Positions 45,170-53,833 of a stretch of 64,000 bases of DNA are shown in pieces. The DNA comes from Halobacteriales archaeon QS_4_62_28 (lineage in GTDB: Archaea; Halobacteriota; Halobacteria; Halobacteriales; Haloarculaceae), in the NCBI GenBank assembly GCA_003021685.1, contig PXRO01000035.1:1-64000 (forward strand), in the 5' to 3' direction. Position numbers and translations under genes: made by a program. Position 1 is the first letter of the stretch. The number at the start of each line of letters is the position of its first letter. Below the pieces are notes generated by a model. It did not search any database, was not told where the DNA came from, and saw only the letters and a program-made list of their open reading frames with translations.

Positions 45170-46203
45170 AGGTAGCCGTCTTCGAGCAGCAGTTCCCCGT
45201 TGAGTACGCTCGCGCCCGCGGCACCGCGCATCGTGTTGTGTGCGAGACAGTTGAACTGAACACCGTCAGTCGTCTCACGGAAGCCACCGACCGCGACGCC
45301 CATCCCGTTCTCGATGTTCCGGTCGAGACGTGGCTGGGGGCGGTCCGGTTCCTCGAAGACCCTGATGAGTCGTTCGGGCGAGGACGGGAGGTCGATACCG
45401 GTCGCGGCTTCCATCGCGTCTTCGGCGGCCGCGACGGTCACGTCGTCTGCGGTGTCTGCCCAGACGTTTTCGAGGTGGCCGTCGAGGGTCGCGATGCGGT
45501 TACACGAGGCGGCCACGTCCATCCCGTGGCGGTCGACTTCGGCACCGTCGAACGTACCCAGCAGTTTGCGGGATTCGGTCTCCATCTTCTGTTCTTCGCC
45601 ACCGATATGTGGGATGGCGTTGTCGATGATCTCCATCGACGTGACTCCCGAGTAGCCAGCCCCCGAGACGGCCTGCAGCGTCGAGACGCGCACGTCCGTC
45701 AGGCCGAACGCGTCGTCGAGGGCCGCAAGCGGTGGCACCATCGTGATGGTCGAGCAGTTGGGGTTCTTCAGGAGTGCGCCGTCCCAGCCACGCTCGTCGC
45801 GCTGGATCTCGATCAGATCGAGGTGGTCGGCGTTGACTTCCGGAATGGTCAGGGGGATGTCGGGGTCCAATCGACCGTTCGAGGAGTTCGAAGAGACAAT
45901 GTAGCCCGCTCTACAGAACGCCGGTTCGACCTCAGCACCGACACTCGACGGGAGCGAGGAGAACACGAGATCGACATCTTCGGGCACTGCCTCGGGCGTC
46001 GTCGCATCGACCGTCATCTCCGCGACATCGTCCGGAATCGGCGCTTCGACGCGCCACTTCGCGGCCTCGCGGTAGGACTTGCCGGCGCTCGATTCACTTG
46101 CCGTTACCGCTGTGAGTTCGAAGTCTGGGTGGGGATCGATCAACTGGATAAGTCGTTGGCCGACCGCACCAGTCGCTCCGAGAACACCGACGCGTACAGT
46201 CAT
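45166..46203 (-). CDS. asd: Aspartate-semialdehyde dehydrogenase, archaeal type
   Basis: 345 residues from ATG 46203 (MTVRVGVLGATGAVGQRL, NADP-binding GATGAVG). The catalytic Cys150 lies in KNPNCST, and the His in RHGMDV is near 230. It reduces aspartyl phosphate to the semialdehyde for lysine, methionine and threonine synthesis. The sequence is of the archaeal/fungal class: SGAGYSGV and NTMRGAAGA are present. Neighbouring genes are not of this pathway. Confidence 0.96.
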   Translation of the reverse strand: MTVRVGVLGATGAVGQRLIQLIDPHPDFELTAVTASESSAGKSYREAAKWRVEAPIPDDVAEMTVDATTPEAVPEDVDLVFSSLPSSVGAEVEPAFCRAGYIVSSNSSNGRLDPDIPLTIPEVNADHLDLIEIQRDERGWDGALLKNPNCSTITMVPPLAALDDAFGLTDVRVSTLQAVSGAGYSGVTSMEIIDNAIPHIGGEEQKMETESRKLLGTFDGAEVDRHGMDVAASCNRIATLDGHLENVWADTADDVTVAAAEDAMEAATGIDLPSSPERLIRVFEEPDRPQPRLDRNIENGMGVAVGGFRETTDGVQFNCLAHNTMRGAAGASVLNGELLLEDGYL

Positions 46204-46291
46204 CGGTTGACACACGGCTGGGAGTGGTCAAAACAGTTTGGATCCGGAGTGCTCGCCGACGATCAGTCCTGCCCGTCCGGACAGGCAGCAT

Positions 46292-46741
46292 CTACGCTAC
46301 TTCGCTGCGCTCTCCCAGGTCTTCGAGCGCCCAGGCGACGATTCGGGCCTCGATAACGTCACGCTCCTCGACGTGGTCGTCCGTCCCGAACGCATCGATG
46401 GTCTGGCGGGCGTCGGCCAGCATCTCGTCTTCCAGTGGCTGCTGATCCGGTTCGTCGCGGATGTCGTTGAGCAGCGCCTCGAAGTCCTCACGAAGGTCGA
46501 ACGACGCGTGGGCGACGTTACATCGCGAGAGGGGACTCATCGCGGTGTCGAGGACGAGTGACCTGACGGTCTCCCAGTCACTTCCACAGAAGTAGACTGT
46601 CACCGTGCTCTCGATGTCCTGCCAGGCGATTGGATCGCTGTTGTCCATCAACTGGACCGCGCGTGGCGGGATGTCGATCCGGGTTTCCGTCTGCTCGCTG
46701 CCACACAGGCAACAGGGTTTCTCCGTCGTCCCGGTGTACAT
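46292..46741 (-). CDS. Conserved haloarchaeal protein with an N-terminal Cys pair
   Basis: 149 residues from ATG 46741 (MYTGTTEKPCCLCGSEQTE); an earlier ATG at 46789 is possible. CCLCGS near 10-15 and a lone Cys in YFCGSDWE may bind metal. The rest is acidic and helical (DFEALLNDIRDE, DVIEARIVAWALEDLG). No function known; homologues are probably only haloarchaeal. It is divergent from tyrS. Confidence 0.68.
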   Translation of the reverse strand: MYTGTTEKPCCLCGSEQTETRIDIPPRAVQLMDNSDPIAWQDIESTVTVYFCGSDWETVRSLVLDTAMSPLSRCNVAHASFDLREDFEALLNDIRDEPDQQPLEDEMLADARQTIDAFGTDDHVEERDVIEARIVAWALEDLGERSEVA

Positions 46742-46797
46742 GTTCGTCCGTTGGACTGTATCGGTTTGACCCTGACGGACACGATACACTTTGCGAA

Positions 46798-46808
46798 CGT
46801 TTTAATCA
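46798..46808 (+). promoter_or_regulatory. TATA-box promoter of tyrS
   Basis: CGTTTTAATCA is centred about 27 bases before ATG 46830, fitting a leaderless transcript. Confidence 0.55.
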
Positions 46809-46829
46809 CCGGCGTCGGGTAGCGAGGGT

Positions 46830-47870
46830 ATGGACACCGCCGACCGCCTCGAGTTGACGACCCGGCACACGCAGGAGGCCGTCACCGAGGACGAACTGGA
46901 AGCACTGCTCGCCGAGGACGACCCGTCGGCGTACATCGGTCTCGCACCGACTGGAGAGATGCACATCGGCCACCTCACGACGATACGCAAACTGGCCGAC
47001 CTCCTGAAGGCCGACATCGGCGTGACCGTACTGGTCGCTGACCTCCACGCCCACCTCGACGACGAGAAGAGTCCCTTCGACCTGCTCGACGCTCGCTCGG
47101 CCTACTACGAGGAGACGATCAGAGGCATGATCGAAGCCGCTGGCGAGGACCCCGACGACGTGTCGTTCGTCCGCGGAACGGAGTTCCAGCTAAACGAGGA
47201 ATACACCCTCGAGATGTACCGGATGGCCGCCGAGACGACGCTTGCCCGTGCCCGCCGGGCCGGAAGCGAGGTCGTGCGCGAATCTGACAGTCCCAACCTC
47301 GGTGGGCTTCTCTACCCGCTGATGCAGTCGCTGGACGTTGACGCACTGGACGCTGACATTGCCTACGGCGGTGTCGACCAGCGTGGTATCTACATGCTCG
47401 CACGCGAAATCCTGCCAGACCACGGCGGCGAGTCGCCGATCTGTCTCTTCGCACCGCTGCTCTCGGGACTCAGTGGCGGCAAGATAAGCGCATCCGACGA
47501 CGCTTCGAAGGTGAACCTCAACGATAGTCCCGACGAAGTCATAGCGAAAATATCCGACGCGTACTGTACGATGGGCGACGTCGAGGACAACGGTGTTCTG
47601 GAGTACCTTCAGTACCTCGTCTTCCCGATTCTCGACGAACACGGCGAGGACTTCGTCGTCGAACGGCCCGAGGAGTACGGCGGCAACCTCGTCTACGAGG
47701 ACTACGGGTCCCTCGAAGCGGACTTCGTCAGCGAGGAACTCCACCCGGCCGACCTGAAACCGGCCGTCGGCATCGCCATCTCGGAGATTATCGACCCGAT
47801 TCGAAAGCGTCTCGATGACCAGCCAGAGCTGCTCGCGGCGGCCTATCCCGAGAAGTACGGCGACAGGTGA
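46830..47870 (+). CDS. tyrS: Tyrosine-tRNA ligase, archaeal type
   Basis: 346 residues. The HIGH motif is MHIGHLTT (near 49-56) and the KMSKS-like motif is GGKISASDD (near 217). Tyr-binding residues lie in LVADLHAHLDD and YGGVDQRGIYML. Archaeal and eukaryotic TyrRS lack the bacterial S4 tail, and this one ends accordingly. It charges tRNA-Tyr. Leaderless promoter CGTTTTAATCA upstream. Confidence 0.96.
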   Translation: MDTADRLELTTRHTQEAVTEDELEALLAEDDPSAYIGLAPTGEMHIGHLTTIRKLADLLKADIGVTVLVADLHAHLDDEKSPFDLLDARSAYYEETIRGMIEAAGEDPDDVSFVRGTEFQLNEEYTLEMYRMAAETTLARARRAGSEVVRESDSPNLGGLLYPLMQSLDVDALDADIAYGGVDQRGIYMLAREILPDHGGESPICLFAPLLSGLSGGKISASDDASKVNLNDSPDEVIAKISDAYCTMGDVEDNGVLEYLQYLVFPILDEHGEDFVVERPEEYGGNLVYEDYGSLEADFVSEELHPADLKPAVGIAISEIIDPIRKRLDDQPELLAAAYPEKYGDR

Positions 47871-47961
47871 CGGTCGCTCCAGCCCGCGTCGTCGATGACC
47901 GGACGAGAGCGAAGCCACTTTCCTCCCCAGCAGCGAGGATTCGTAGGGACCGGTGTAAACC

Positions 47962-48624
47962 ATGACCGAGGACCCGTCGCGGGCCGACGTTCGAGCGACG
48001 TACGAACGGATCGGTAGTCACTTCTCGAAGACCCGCGAGTACGCCTGGCCGGAGGTCGAGTCGTTCGTCGACGAGTACGGGACGGATGGCGTCGCACTCG
48101 ACGTTGGCTGTGGCAATGGCCGCCACAGCGAATTGCTGGCCGACACTGCCGACCGGGTCGTCGCACTCGACGCGAGCCGTGAGCTACTGCTGGCGGCCCG
48201 GGACCGCCTTTCGGGCACCCAGGTAGCGATCCTGCAAGGTGACGCCACAACACTCCCGATGAGGTCGGAGAGCGTCGACGTGGCTGTCTACGTCGCGACA
48301 CTCCATCACCTGCCGACGACCGAGGCGCGACGCGCGAGTCTCGACGAACTGGCCCGCGTGCTCACGCCCGACGGGCGCGCTCTCGTGAGCGCCTGGTCGA
48401 CGGCCCACGACCGCTTCGACGCCTCTGCCGACGCCGACACTGGCTTCGATACGACTGTCGACTGGACGCTCCCTGGGGGTGAGGTGGTCGATCGCTTCTA
48501 TCACATTCACGCACCAGCGGAGTTCAAACGCACCATCACAGACAGCGCTCTCGCTCTCCATTCGTTCGAGCTATCTAGTGGGAACTGCTATGCTGTCGTG
48601 CGTCCCGAAGGGAAACGCCCTTAA
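47962..48624 (+). CDS. Class I SAM-dependent methyltransferase (Trm9/UbiE-like)
   Basis: 220 residues. LDVGCGNGRHSELLA near 47-61 is motif I, VALDASRELLLAAR near 70-83 is motif II, and YVATLHHLPTTEARRASLDELARVL follows as motif IV-V. The N-terminal FSKTREYAWPEVESFV resembles the tRNA wobble-uridine methyltransferase group ALKBH8/Trm9, but the target is not certain. It sits 90 bases after tyrS in the same direction and just before tRNA-Gly. Confidence 0.85.
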   Translation: MTEDPSRADVRATYERIGSHFSKTREYAWPEVESFVDEYGTDGVALDVGCGNGRHSELLADTADRVVALDASRELLLAARDRLSGTQVAILQGDATTLPMRSESVDVAVYVATLHHLPTTEARRASLDELARVLTPDGRALVSAWSTAHDRFDASADADTGFDTTVDWTLPGGEVVDRFYHIHAPAEFKRTITDSALALHSFELSSGNCYAVVRPEGKRP

Positions 48625-48802
48625 TAGATGGTTGGCTATGGACGAGTGAGTGACGTCGGGACCTACGTAAAGATGTGCCGGAGTCGCCATACGAGCAGCG
48701 GTGTTGAGACGGACGAAGTCCGTCGATGCTTGCCGCGACTGCAAGGAGCGGCGGTGGTGGGCAGTTCCGACGGAACTGCGAACCTCGGCGCGAGTGTAAC
48801 GA

Positions 48803-48873
48803 GCGGCGGTGGTCTAGTGGTAGGACCTGAGCCTTCCAAGCTCATGGCCCGGGTTCAAATCCCGGTCGCCGCA
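48803..48873 (+). tRNA. tRNA-Gly (anticodon TCC)
   Basis: 71 bases. Acceptor GCGGCGG / TCGCCGC (one G-T pair), D arm with GTC / GAC, anticodon stem TGAGC-CTTCCAA-GCTCA with anticodon TCC, T arm CCGGG-TTCAAAT-CCCGG, discriminator A. The gene does not encode CCA. No intron. Confidence 0.95.
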
Positions 48874-48954
48874 TTTCTGCGACGAGCGAATGCGAGGAGC
48901 GAAATCAGTAAACGGGATGTGAATCACGCGCGACGAATGCGGTAAGTCTCGCCA

Positions 48955-49332
48955 TTATCGCTCGATCGGAACAGTCACGTCTGACGTGATCGTCGCATCG
49001 GGGTTCTCCGGAACAGAGAGGCGAACGCCGTCGGTCGTTTCGATAGCGACGACATCAGTCGGATTGATATCAGAGAGGTCCCGGCCCGGATGCGTGAGCG
49101 GATGTGCTCGCTTCGGAAAACTATCGAACTCGGTGCAGTTCATCATTTCTGTCGGCGTCTCGGAGCGGCTGGGCTTCGTGTCTGTCGTCTGGGTAGGTCG
49201 TACGACGGATCGTAACCGCTCTCGAAGCGCATCAAGTGCCGTTTTCACTCGGTTAGCAACTGTCTTAGTGCTGGCGGCCCGCTCGTCGTCCTCCGGGGAC
49301 CCATTGTGTTCGCGTGACGACACGCCGCTCAT
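48955..49332 (-). CDS. Hypothetical acidic haloarchaeal protein
   Basis: 125 residues from ATG 49332 (MSGVSSREHNGSPEDDERAA). A TATA-like ATTTATGATT on the minus strand near 49353-49363 is 21-31 bases ahead, which supports this start over the longer frame. A basic helix (TALDALRERLRSVV) follows an acidic start, then NPTDVVAIETTDGVRLSVP. No family recognised. Confidence 0.6.
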   Translation of the reverse strand: MSGVSSREHNGSPEDDERAASTKTVANRVKTALDALRERLRSVVRPTQTTDTKPSRSETPTEMMNCTEFDSFPKRAHPLTHPGRDLSDINPTDVVAIETTDGVRLSVPENPDATITSDVTVPIER

Positions 49333-49448
49333 GAAAATATGATGGGAATGCAATCATAAATTCATACACTGGATACAAACGGTAAGATGGTCGTGACGGT
49401 TCAGGTACGCCGAACGAATGACGACGAATGGCGAAGTTAACGGGGAAC

Positions 49449-50264
49449 TTACAATTCGATGCGCTCGACAATCTGATCCTCGTCCTCGCGGATGTTGATC
49501 GCGACGATCCGGACGTGGTCTTCGAGTCCCGAGCGACGAAGCTTCGCCTTCAGGAGGTTGTCGACCTGATAGACGCCTGCAGCGTTGAACATCTCGATTT
49601 CGACGAGGACGGGGTTGTCCTCGCCGGGCTGGAGAAAGACTCGCTTAATCGCCTGACTGGACACCGTGTTGATGCCACGGCCGCCACGGTGGTAGGGAAT
49701 ACGCGACCGGCCGCTCTCCATGTCCAGCGCGTCGGCGACGCGGACGACGCCGGCCTCCAGCGTCAGTGGATCCTCGGCGGTGTGGTGACACAGAATCGCG
49801 TGCAGAACTTCGCCTTTCATCATGACTGCCTCGTCGATGTCGTAAAACTCCGAGAGCAGGTCATCGAGCAGGTCCGCAGCCAGCGGGATCGAGTAGTAGG
49901 GGTGGTCGTCGCGGTGGACGATGTGTCCGATGTCGTGCAATGTCGCCGCAAGCGCGATGATGACGGGTTCGTCCGCTTCATCCAGTCCCTGCTCGCTGGC
50001 ACCGTTGAACGCCACACCGCCCCGCTTGAGCAGGTCGTACAGACACAGCGCCCTGTTGCGGACGATTGAGATGTGCTTTACTCCGTGGTCGTTGTACTGC
50101 TTGCGAGTGACGGGATTGACGTTCTGGGCAGACAGGTACGCCTGGATTTCGGCATCGGATTCGACGTATTCGAGCATGGCATTAACGCGCTCGTCGGGAA
50201 AACCGTGGTCCACGGTCGGATCGTACTGTCGGCCGTTGTCGCCAACGCTATCGTCGTCACGCAT
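49449..50264 (-). CDS. HD-domain metal-dependent phosphohydrolase
   Basis: 271 residues from ATG 50264. The HD-domain ligands are visible: NDHGVKH (about 59-65), LHDIGHIVHRDDH (about 108-120), LHAILCHH (about 154-161) and ADALDME (about 181). The family cleaves nucleotide or nucleic acid phosphates; the substrate is unknown. A C-terminal small domain (VFLQPGEDNPVLVEIEMFN) follows. Single gene. Confidence 0.88.
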   Translation of the reverse strand: MRDDDSVGDNGRQYDPTVDHGFPDERVNAMLEYVESDAEIQAYLSAQNVNPVTRKQYNDHGVKHISIVRNRALCLYDLLKRGGVAFNGASEQGLDEADEPVIIALAATLHDIGHIVHRDDHPYYSIPLAADLLDDLLSEFYDIDEAVMMKGEVLHAILCHHTAEDPLTLEAGVVRVADALDMESGRSRIPYHRGGRGINTVSSQAIKRVFLQPGEDNPVLVEIEMFNAAGVYQVDNLLKAKLRRSGLEDHVRIVAINIREDEDQIVERIEL

Positions 50265-50317
50265 ACCCGCCACTTGACCAGCGAGTGAGAAAAAGTCTCC
50301 TCTGTCATAGTGGTTGA

Positions 50318-50791
50318 TCAGACCGTTCGGACTGCGTCGAGTATCTCGTCGTAGTTCGGTTCCACGCCCGGATCGTCACTGACCCACGCGTACGTCACCG
50401 TGCCGTCGCCATCGATGACGAACACCGACCGCTTTGCGACGTGTGGAACGCCGAGTTCGGCGAAATCCATGGATATACCCCATTCTTCGACAATCGAACG
50501 GTCGGAATCACTGAGCAGGCCAAAGTCCAGTCCGTGCTTCTCACGGAACTCGTTGAGCGCGAACGGCGTATCGATACTGACACCGTATATCGTTGCGCCA
50601 GCGTCTGTAAACTCCCCAAGCCGGTCCTGGAACGTGCCCATCTCGCTGGTGCAAACGCGGGTAAATGCGCCGGGAAAAAACGCCAGAACGATCGGTGCCT
50701 CGCCGTGGCGGGCCGAGAGCGTAAACGACTCGATATCGCCGTTTGCAAGCGGTGCAGTAAAGTCGGGTGCTTTGTCGCCGGACGCGATCAT
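50318..50791 (-). CDS. Peroxiredoxin (Bcp/AhpE-like redoxin)
   Basis: 157 residues from ATG 50791 (MIASGDKAPDFTAPLANG). The active-site motif P-x3-T-x2-C is FPGAFTRVCTSE, with Thr44 and peroxidatic Cys47. Arg in the SDSDRSIVEEWG region is expected. No clear resolving Cys appears, so a one-Cys mechanism is likely. It removes peroxides or thiol-reactive oxidants in the cytoplasm. Divergent from tatA, with about 120 bases between. Confidence 0.93.
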   Translation of the reverse strand: MIASGDKAPDFTAPLANGDIESFTLSARHGEAPIVLAFFPGAFTRVCTSEMGTFQDRLGEFTDAGATIYGVSIDTPFALNEFREKHGLDFGLLSDSDRSIVEEWGISMDFAELGVPHVAKRSVFVIDGDGTVTYAWVSDDPGVEPNYDEILDAVRTV

Positions 50792-50911
50792 TACGGACGC
50801 TTGTCGGTGCCAAATCAAATCCCTTGTGCTCCAGACATCCCCTGTTCAACGCCCTGGACGGTTCGGTCTAGCAAAAAGCCTATAATAGACCTCACGCTAA
50901 GTCTTGCTACA

Positions 50912-51217
50912 ATGGTAGCAACTGTGCTTCAGATAGGCCTGCCGGGGACCCAGGAGATGATGATCATCCTCCTGATCGCGGTCCTGCTGTTCGGCGCAAA
51001 CAAGATCCCGAAGCTCGCCCGTTCGACAGGCGAGGCGATGGGGGAGTTCCAGAAGGGGCGCGAGGAAGTCGAGCAGGAACTCGAAGAGATCAAGCAGGGT
51101 CCGTCGTCCAGCAGCGACAGTCCCGCCAGCGAGCCTGCACCCGAGTCCGAGCCAGAGCCCGAATCCGAGTTCGTCGAAACGACTGGCGGCGAAACTGGCG
51201 AGACGAGCAATCAGTAA
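50912..51217 (+). CDS. tatA: Twin-arginine translocase subunit TatA
   Basis: 101 residues from ATG 50912. It has the short helix LQIGLPGTQEMMIILLIAVLLF, then the Gly-hinge FGANKIPKLARSTGEAMGEF, and an amphipathic acidic tail ending in a run of E/P/S. TatA forms the pore for folded Tat substrates; the window encodes several Tat-leader proteins (HtrA, halocyanin, two others). The Glu/Pro-rich tail is normal for halophiles. TatC is not in the window. Confidence 0.95.
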   Translation: MVATVLQIGLPGTQEMMIILLIAVLLFGANKIPKLARSTGEAMGEFQKGREEVEQELEEIKQGPSSSSDSPASEPAPESEPEPESEFVETTGGETGETSNQ

Positions 51218-51293
51218 TTTTCTGCTTCTCTCTGTATCTTCCCACCGGCAGCACAACGGAAAGCGTTTTTTCGTCCCTGCAACTATCCTCATG

Positions 51294-51372
51294 CTGTCGG
51301 ACGTACCTATCTGAAGGGTCTCGCCACCCCGGGGTGGCGAAATGTATTGGACTTCCGTCCGACAGTATCAGC
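51294..51372 (+). repeat. Dispersed palindromic element copy B, adjoining tRNA-Arg
   Basis: Perfect 10-base ends CTGTCGGACG (51294-51303) and CGTCCGACAG (51356-51365). The centre is a perfect 20-base palindrome TCGCCACCCCGGGGTGGCGA (51321-51340). Positions 51304-51341 match copy A with two differences. It ends CAGTATCAGC immediately before the tRNA. Confidence 0.82.
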
Positions 51373-51373
51373 A

Positions 51374-51447
51374 GGGCGTGTGGCCTAGTGGACCAGGGTG
51401 AGGGGTTCCTAACCCCTAGATCGCGGGTTCGAATCCCGCCGCGCCCG
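51374..51447 (+). tRNA. tRNA-Arg (anticodon CCT)
   Basis: 74 bases. Acceptor GGGCGTG / CGCGCCC (one G-T pair), anticodon stem AGGGG-TTCCTAA-CCCCT with anticodon CCT, T arm GCGGG-TTCGAAT-CCCGC, discriminator G. No intron and no encoded CCA. A repeat copy touches the 5' end and 3' fragments of the same tRNA follow. Confidence 0.95.
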
Positions 51448-51546
51448 TGAGACGGTGAGCGAAGCGAACCGTCGAACGAACCGGAACGGGATTCGAGCTC
51501 TGCCAGTCGCGCACAGCGAACGTAGTGAGCGAGCACGTCTGGCTCC

Positions 51547-51646
51547 GGTTCGAATCCCGTCACGCCCGTCTCGCTTACTTCGCTCGCTCGACGCACGTAA
51601 CGTAGTTCGAAAACGCGAAGCGTTTTCTCACTCCCGCCACGCCCGT
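51547..51646 (+). repeat. Two partial copies of the tRNA-Arg 3' end (possible integration scars)
   Basis: GGTTCGAATCCCGTCACGCC plus CGT (51547-51569) matches the tRNA 3' end 51426-51448 at 21 of 23 bases. TCCCGCCACGCCCGT (51632-51646) matches 51434-51448 at 14 of 15. Both copies are followed by CTCGCT and a GCTCGACGC flank. Confidence 0.7.
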
Positions 51647-51679
51647 CTCGCTCATTCGCTCGACGCGAGATACACTGAA

Positions 51680-51689
51680 CCTTTAATTC
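51680..51689 (+). promoter_or_regulatory. TATA-box promoter of dhaKLM
   Basis: CCTTTAATTC lies 27-36 bases before ATG 51716, favouring that start over an in-frame ATG at 51704. Confidence 0.5.
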
Positions 51690-51715
51690 CTTCACGATCA
51701 TTTATGTGGGTGAGG

Positions 51716-52714
51716 ATGAAGAAACTCATCAACGATCCGGACGACATCGTCGACGAGATGCTCGACGGCATAGTCGCGACGCACCCAGACCGATTTCGAC
51801 GCCTGCCGGACACACAGGTACTCGTGCGGGACGATGCACCGCTCGATGGCAAGGTCGGTGTCGTCAGCGGCGGCGGTAGCGGACACGAGCCAGCACACGC
51901 CGGGTACGTTGGGGACGGTATGCTCGATGGCGCGGCCGCGGGAGACGTATTCTCCTCGCCGACAGCCGACGAGTTCGAGGAACTGATCGAGGCCTGTGAC
52001 AGCGGCGAGGGCGTCCTCGCGGTCGTGAAAAACTACGAGGGCGACGTGATGAACTTCGAGACTGCAATCGAACTGGTCGAGATGGAGGGGACAGATGTGG
52101 AAACGGTCGTCGTCAACGACGACGTTGCAGTCGAGGACTCCCTGTACACGTCCGGTCGGCGTGGCGTCTGCGGGACGATTCTGGTCCACAAGGCCGCCGG
52201 TGCCAAGGCGGCCGAAGGCGCTGATCTCAAGGAGGTCCAGCGAGTCGGCCAGAAGGTCATCGACAACGTCGGAACGATGGGGATGGCATTGACCTCCTGT
52301 GTCACCCCCGAGAAGGGAGAACCGACCTTCGACCTAGGCGAAGACGAGATCGAACTCGGCATCGGGATCCACGGCGAACCGGGGACCGAACGTACCGATA
52401 TCATGCGTGCCGACGAAATTACCGAGGAGCTGACCACGGCGGTCCTCGACGACCTCGACCTGGACGAGGGTCAGGAGGTCGTGACCATCGTCAACGGAAT
52501 GGGCGGCACACCCCAGATGGAACTGTTCGTCGTCAATCGACGGCTGCAGGAACTGCTGGACGATCACGGCCTCGAAACCTGGGACGCCTGGGTCGGTGAT
52601 TACATGACCTCGCTGGACATGGCTGGCTGTTCGGTCACGATCTGTGCCGTCGACGAGGAACTGAAGGAACTCCTGAGTGCACCGGTCAATACGCCCGCAC
52701 TGACAGCGCCATGA
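51716..52714 (+). CDS. dhaK: Dihydroxyacetone kinase subunit DhaK (PTS-type)
   Basis: 332 residues from ATG 51716 (MKKLINDPDDIVDEML). The substrate hemiaminal His is His219 in GIGIHGEPGTER; SGGGSGHEP (51-59) and the NVGTMGMAL segment are conserved. DhaK binds dihydroxyacetone covalently, while DhaL supplies ADP-bound phosphate and DhaM receives phosphate from HPr. The operon dhaK-dhaL-dhaM has 4-base and 1-base overlaps. It phosphorylates dihydroxyacetone for glycolysis. Confidence 0.97.
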   Translation: MKKLINDPDDIVDEMLDGIVATHPDRFRRLPDTQVLVRDDAPLDGKVGVVSGGGSGHEPAHAGYVGDGMLDGAAAGDVFSSPTADEFEELIEACDSGEGVLAVVKNYEGDVMNFETAIELVEMEGTDVETVVVNDDVAVEDSLYTSGRRGVCGTILVHKAAGAKAAEGADLKEVQRVGQKVIDNVGTMGMALTSCVTPEKGEPTFDLGEDEIELGIGIHGEPGTERTDIMRADEITEELTTAVLDDLDLDEGQEVVTIVNGMGGTPQMELFVVNRRLQELLDDHGLETWDAWVGDYMTSLDMAGCSVTICAVDEELKELLSAPVNTPALTAP

Positions 52715-53415
52715 GCACGGACGGGCAGGCGGTCGTCGCTGCGGTCCGTCGCGTCGCCGACCGTATCGAGTCCGAGCGGGATCACCTGACTGATCTCGAC
52801 TCCGCTATCGGGGATGCCGACCACGGCGGCAACATGGCCCGCGGCTGGGCCAGGGCTGTCGAGGCTGTCGAGGACCTCGACGACCCCGACCCGGCGACGG
52901 TCGTCAAGACGGCCGGCAAGACACTTATGTCGGAGGTCGGTGGCGCGTCAGGCCCTCTCTACGGCGGGTCCCTCGTGTTCGCGAGTACGGAACTCGACGA
53001 GGGGATCACGCCGGAGAGCGCTATCGCCTTCGCCGAAACGTATCTAGAGAAAGTGACAGATCGGGGTGACGCCACGGTCGGCGACCAGACGATGGTCGAC
53101 GCGCTGGTGCCGGCGGTCCACACGTTCAAGAAATCCATCGAAACCGACGAGTTGCCCCCGCTCGAAGCGCTGGCGAAGGCCGTCGACGCAGCCCAGCGCG
53201 GCGTCGAGTTCACTGTCCCCATCCGTGCGAGCAAGGGGCGAGCGTCGTATCTCGGTTGGCGATCCGTCGGCCACCAGGATCCCGGTGCGACGAGTACGCT
53301 GTTCATCATGGAGGCGTTACTAGCGGTGGCACAGGAGTCTCTCGACGGTGACGACTTCGAGTCAGTGGACGCCACGTCACCGACGATACCCGACGAGGAG
53401 GCCACAGGAGAGTAA
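52711..53415 (+). CDS. dhaL: Dihydroxyacetone kinase subunit DhaL (ADP-binding)
   Basis: 234 residues. The ADP/Mg-binding Asp residues are Asp30, Asp35 and Asp37 in DLDSAIGDADHGGNM. SGPLYGGSLV near 81-90 and GDQTMVDALVPA near 121-132 are standard. The length exceeds the usual 210 by a C-terminal acidic tail. ATGA overlap with dhaK, and TAATG overlap with dhaM. Confidence 0.96.
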   Translation: MSTDGQAVVAAVRRVADRIESERDHLTDLDSAIGDADHGGNMARGWARAVEAVEDLDDPDPATVVKTAGKTLMSEVGGASGPLYGGSLVFASTELDEGITPESAIAFAETYLEKVTDRGDATVGDQTMVDALVPAVHTFKKSIETDELPPLEALAKAVDAAQRGVEFTVPIRASKGRASYLGWRSVGHQDPGATSTLFIMEALLAVAQESLDGDDFESVDATSPTIPDEEATGE

Positions 53416-53798
53416 TGGTCGGACTGCTCGTCGTCTCACACAGCGAGACGGCCGCTGAAGGTATCGTCGAGGTAGCCGCCGAGATGGGTAGCGAGACACA
53501 GATCGAAGCGGTCGGCGGCGACGGTGAGGGTGGTATCGGGACGGTGCCAGACGACATCGAGGACGGACTCGTGGCGGCCGACGACGGCGACGGTGTCGTC
53601 CTGCTGGTCGACCTCGGGAGCGCAGTAATGAACGCAGAGGTCGCGATGGAGACGAGCGATGTCGAGACCGTAATCGCCGACAGCCCGATCCTCGAAGGCG
53701 CTGTCAACGCCGCCGTTGCCGCGACGGCCCCGAACGCGACGCTCGAGTCGGTCAGAGAGCAAGCAGAGGCCGCACGTGGCGTCGACAAACTGTCGTAA
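53415..53798 (+). CDS. dhaM: PTS-dependent dihydroxyacetone kinase phosphotransferase DhaM (EIIA-like)
   Basis: 127 residues, a single EIIA-Man-type domain. The phosphohistidine is His9 in LLVVSHSETAAEG; GGDGEGGIGT near 36-45 and DLGSAVMNAE near 66-75 are family marks. Bacterial DhaM often carries fused HPr and EI domains, but this one is only the EIIA part, so phosphate must come from separate HPr and EI. The HPr gene lies just downstream on the other strand. Confidence 0.95.
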   Translation: MVGLLVVSHSETAAEGIVEVAAEMGSETQIEAVGGDGEGGIGTVPDDIEDGLVAADDGDGVVLLVDLGSAVMNAEVAMETSDVETVIADSPILEGAVNAAVAATAPNATLESVREQAEAARGVDKLS

Positions 53799-53833
53799 TC
53801 AAGTGTGCATCGGTTTTCGACGGCGACGACGGA

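Noticed and set aside
45019-46356. Open frame of 445 codons on the plus strand
   Set aside because: Antisense to asd and overlapping the hydroxyacid dehydrogenase gene, both certain genes.
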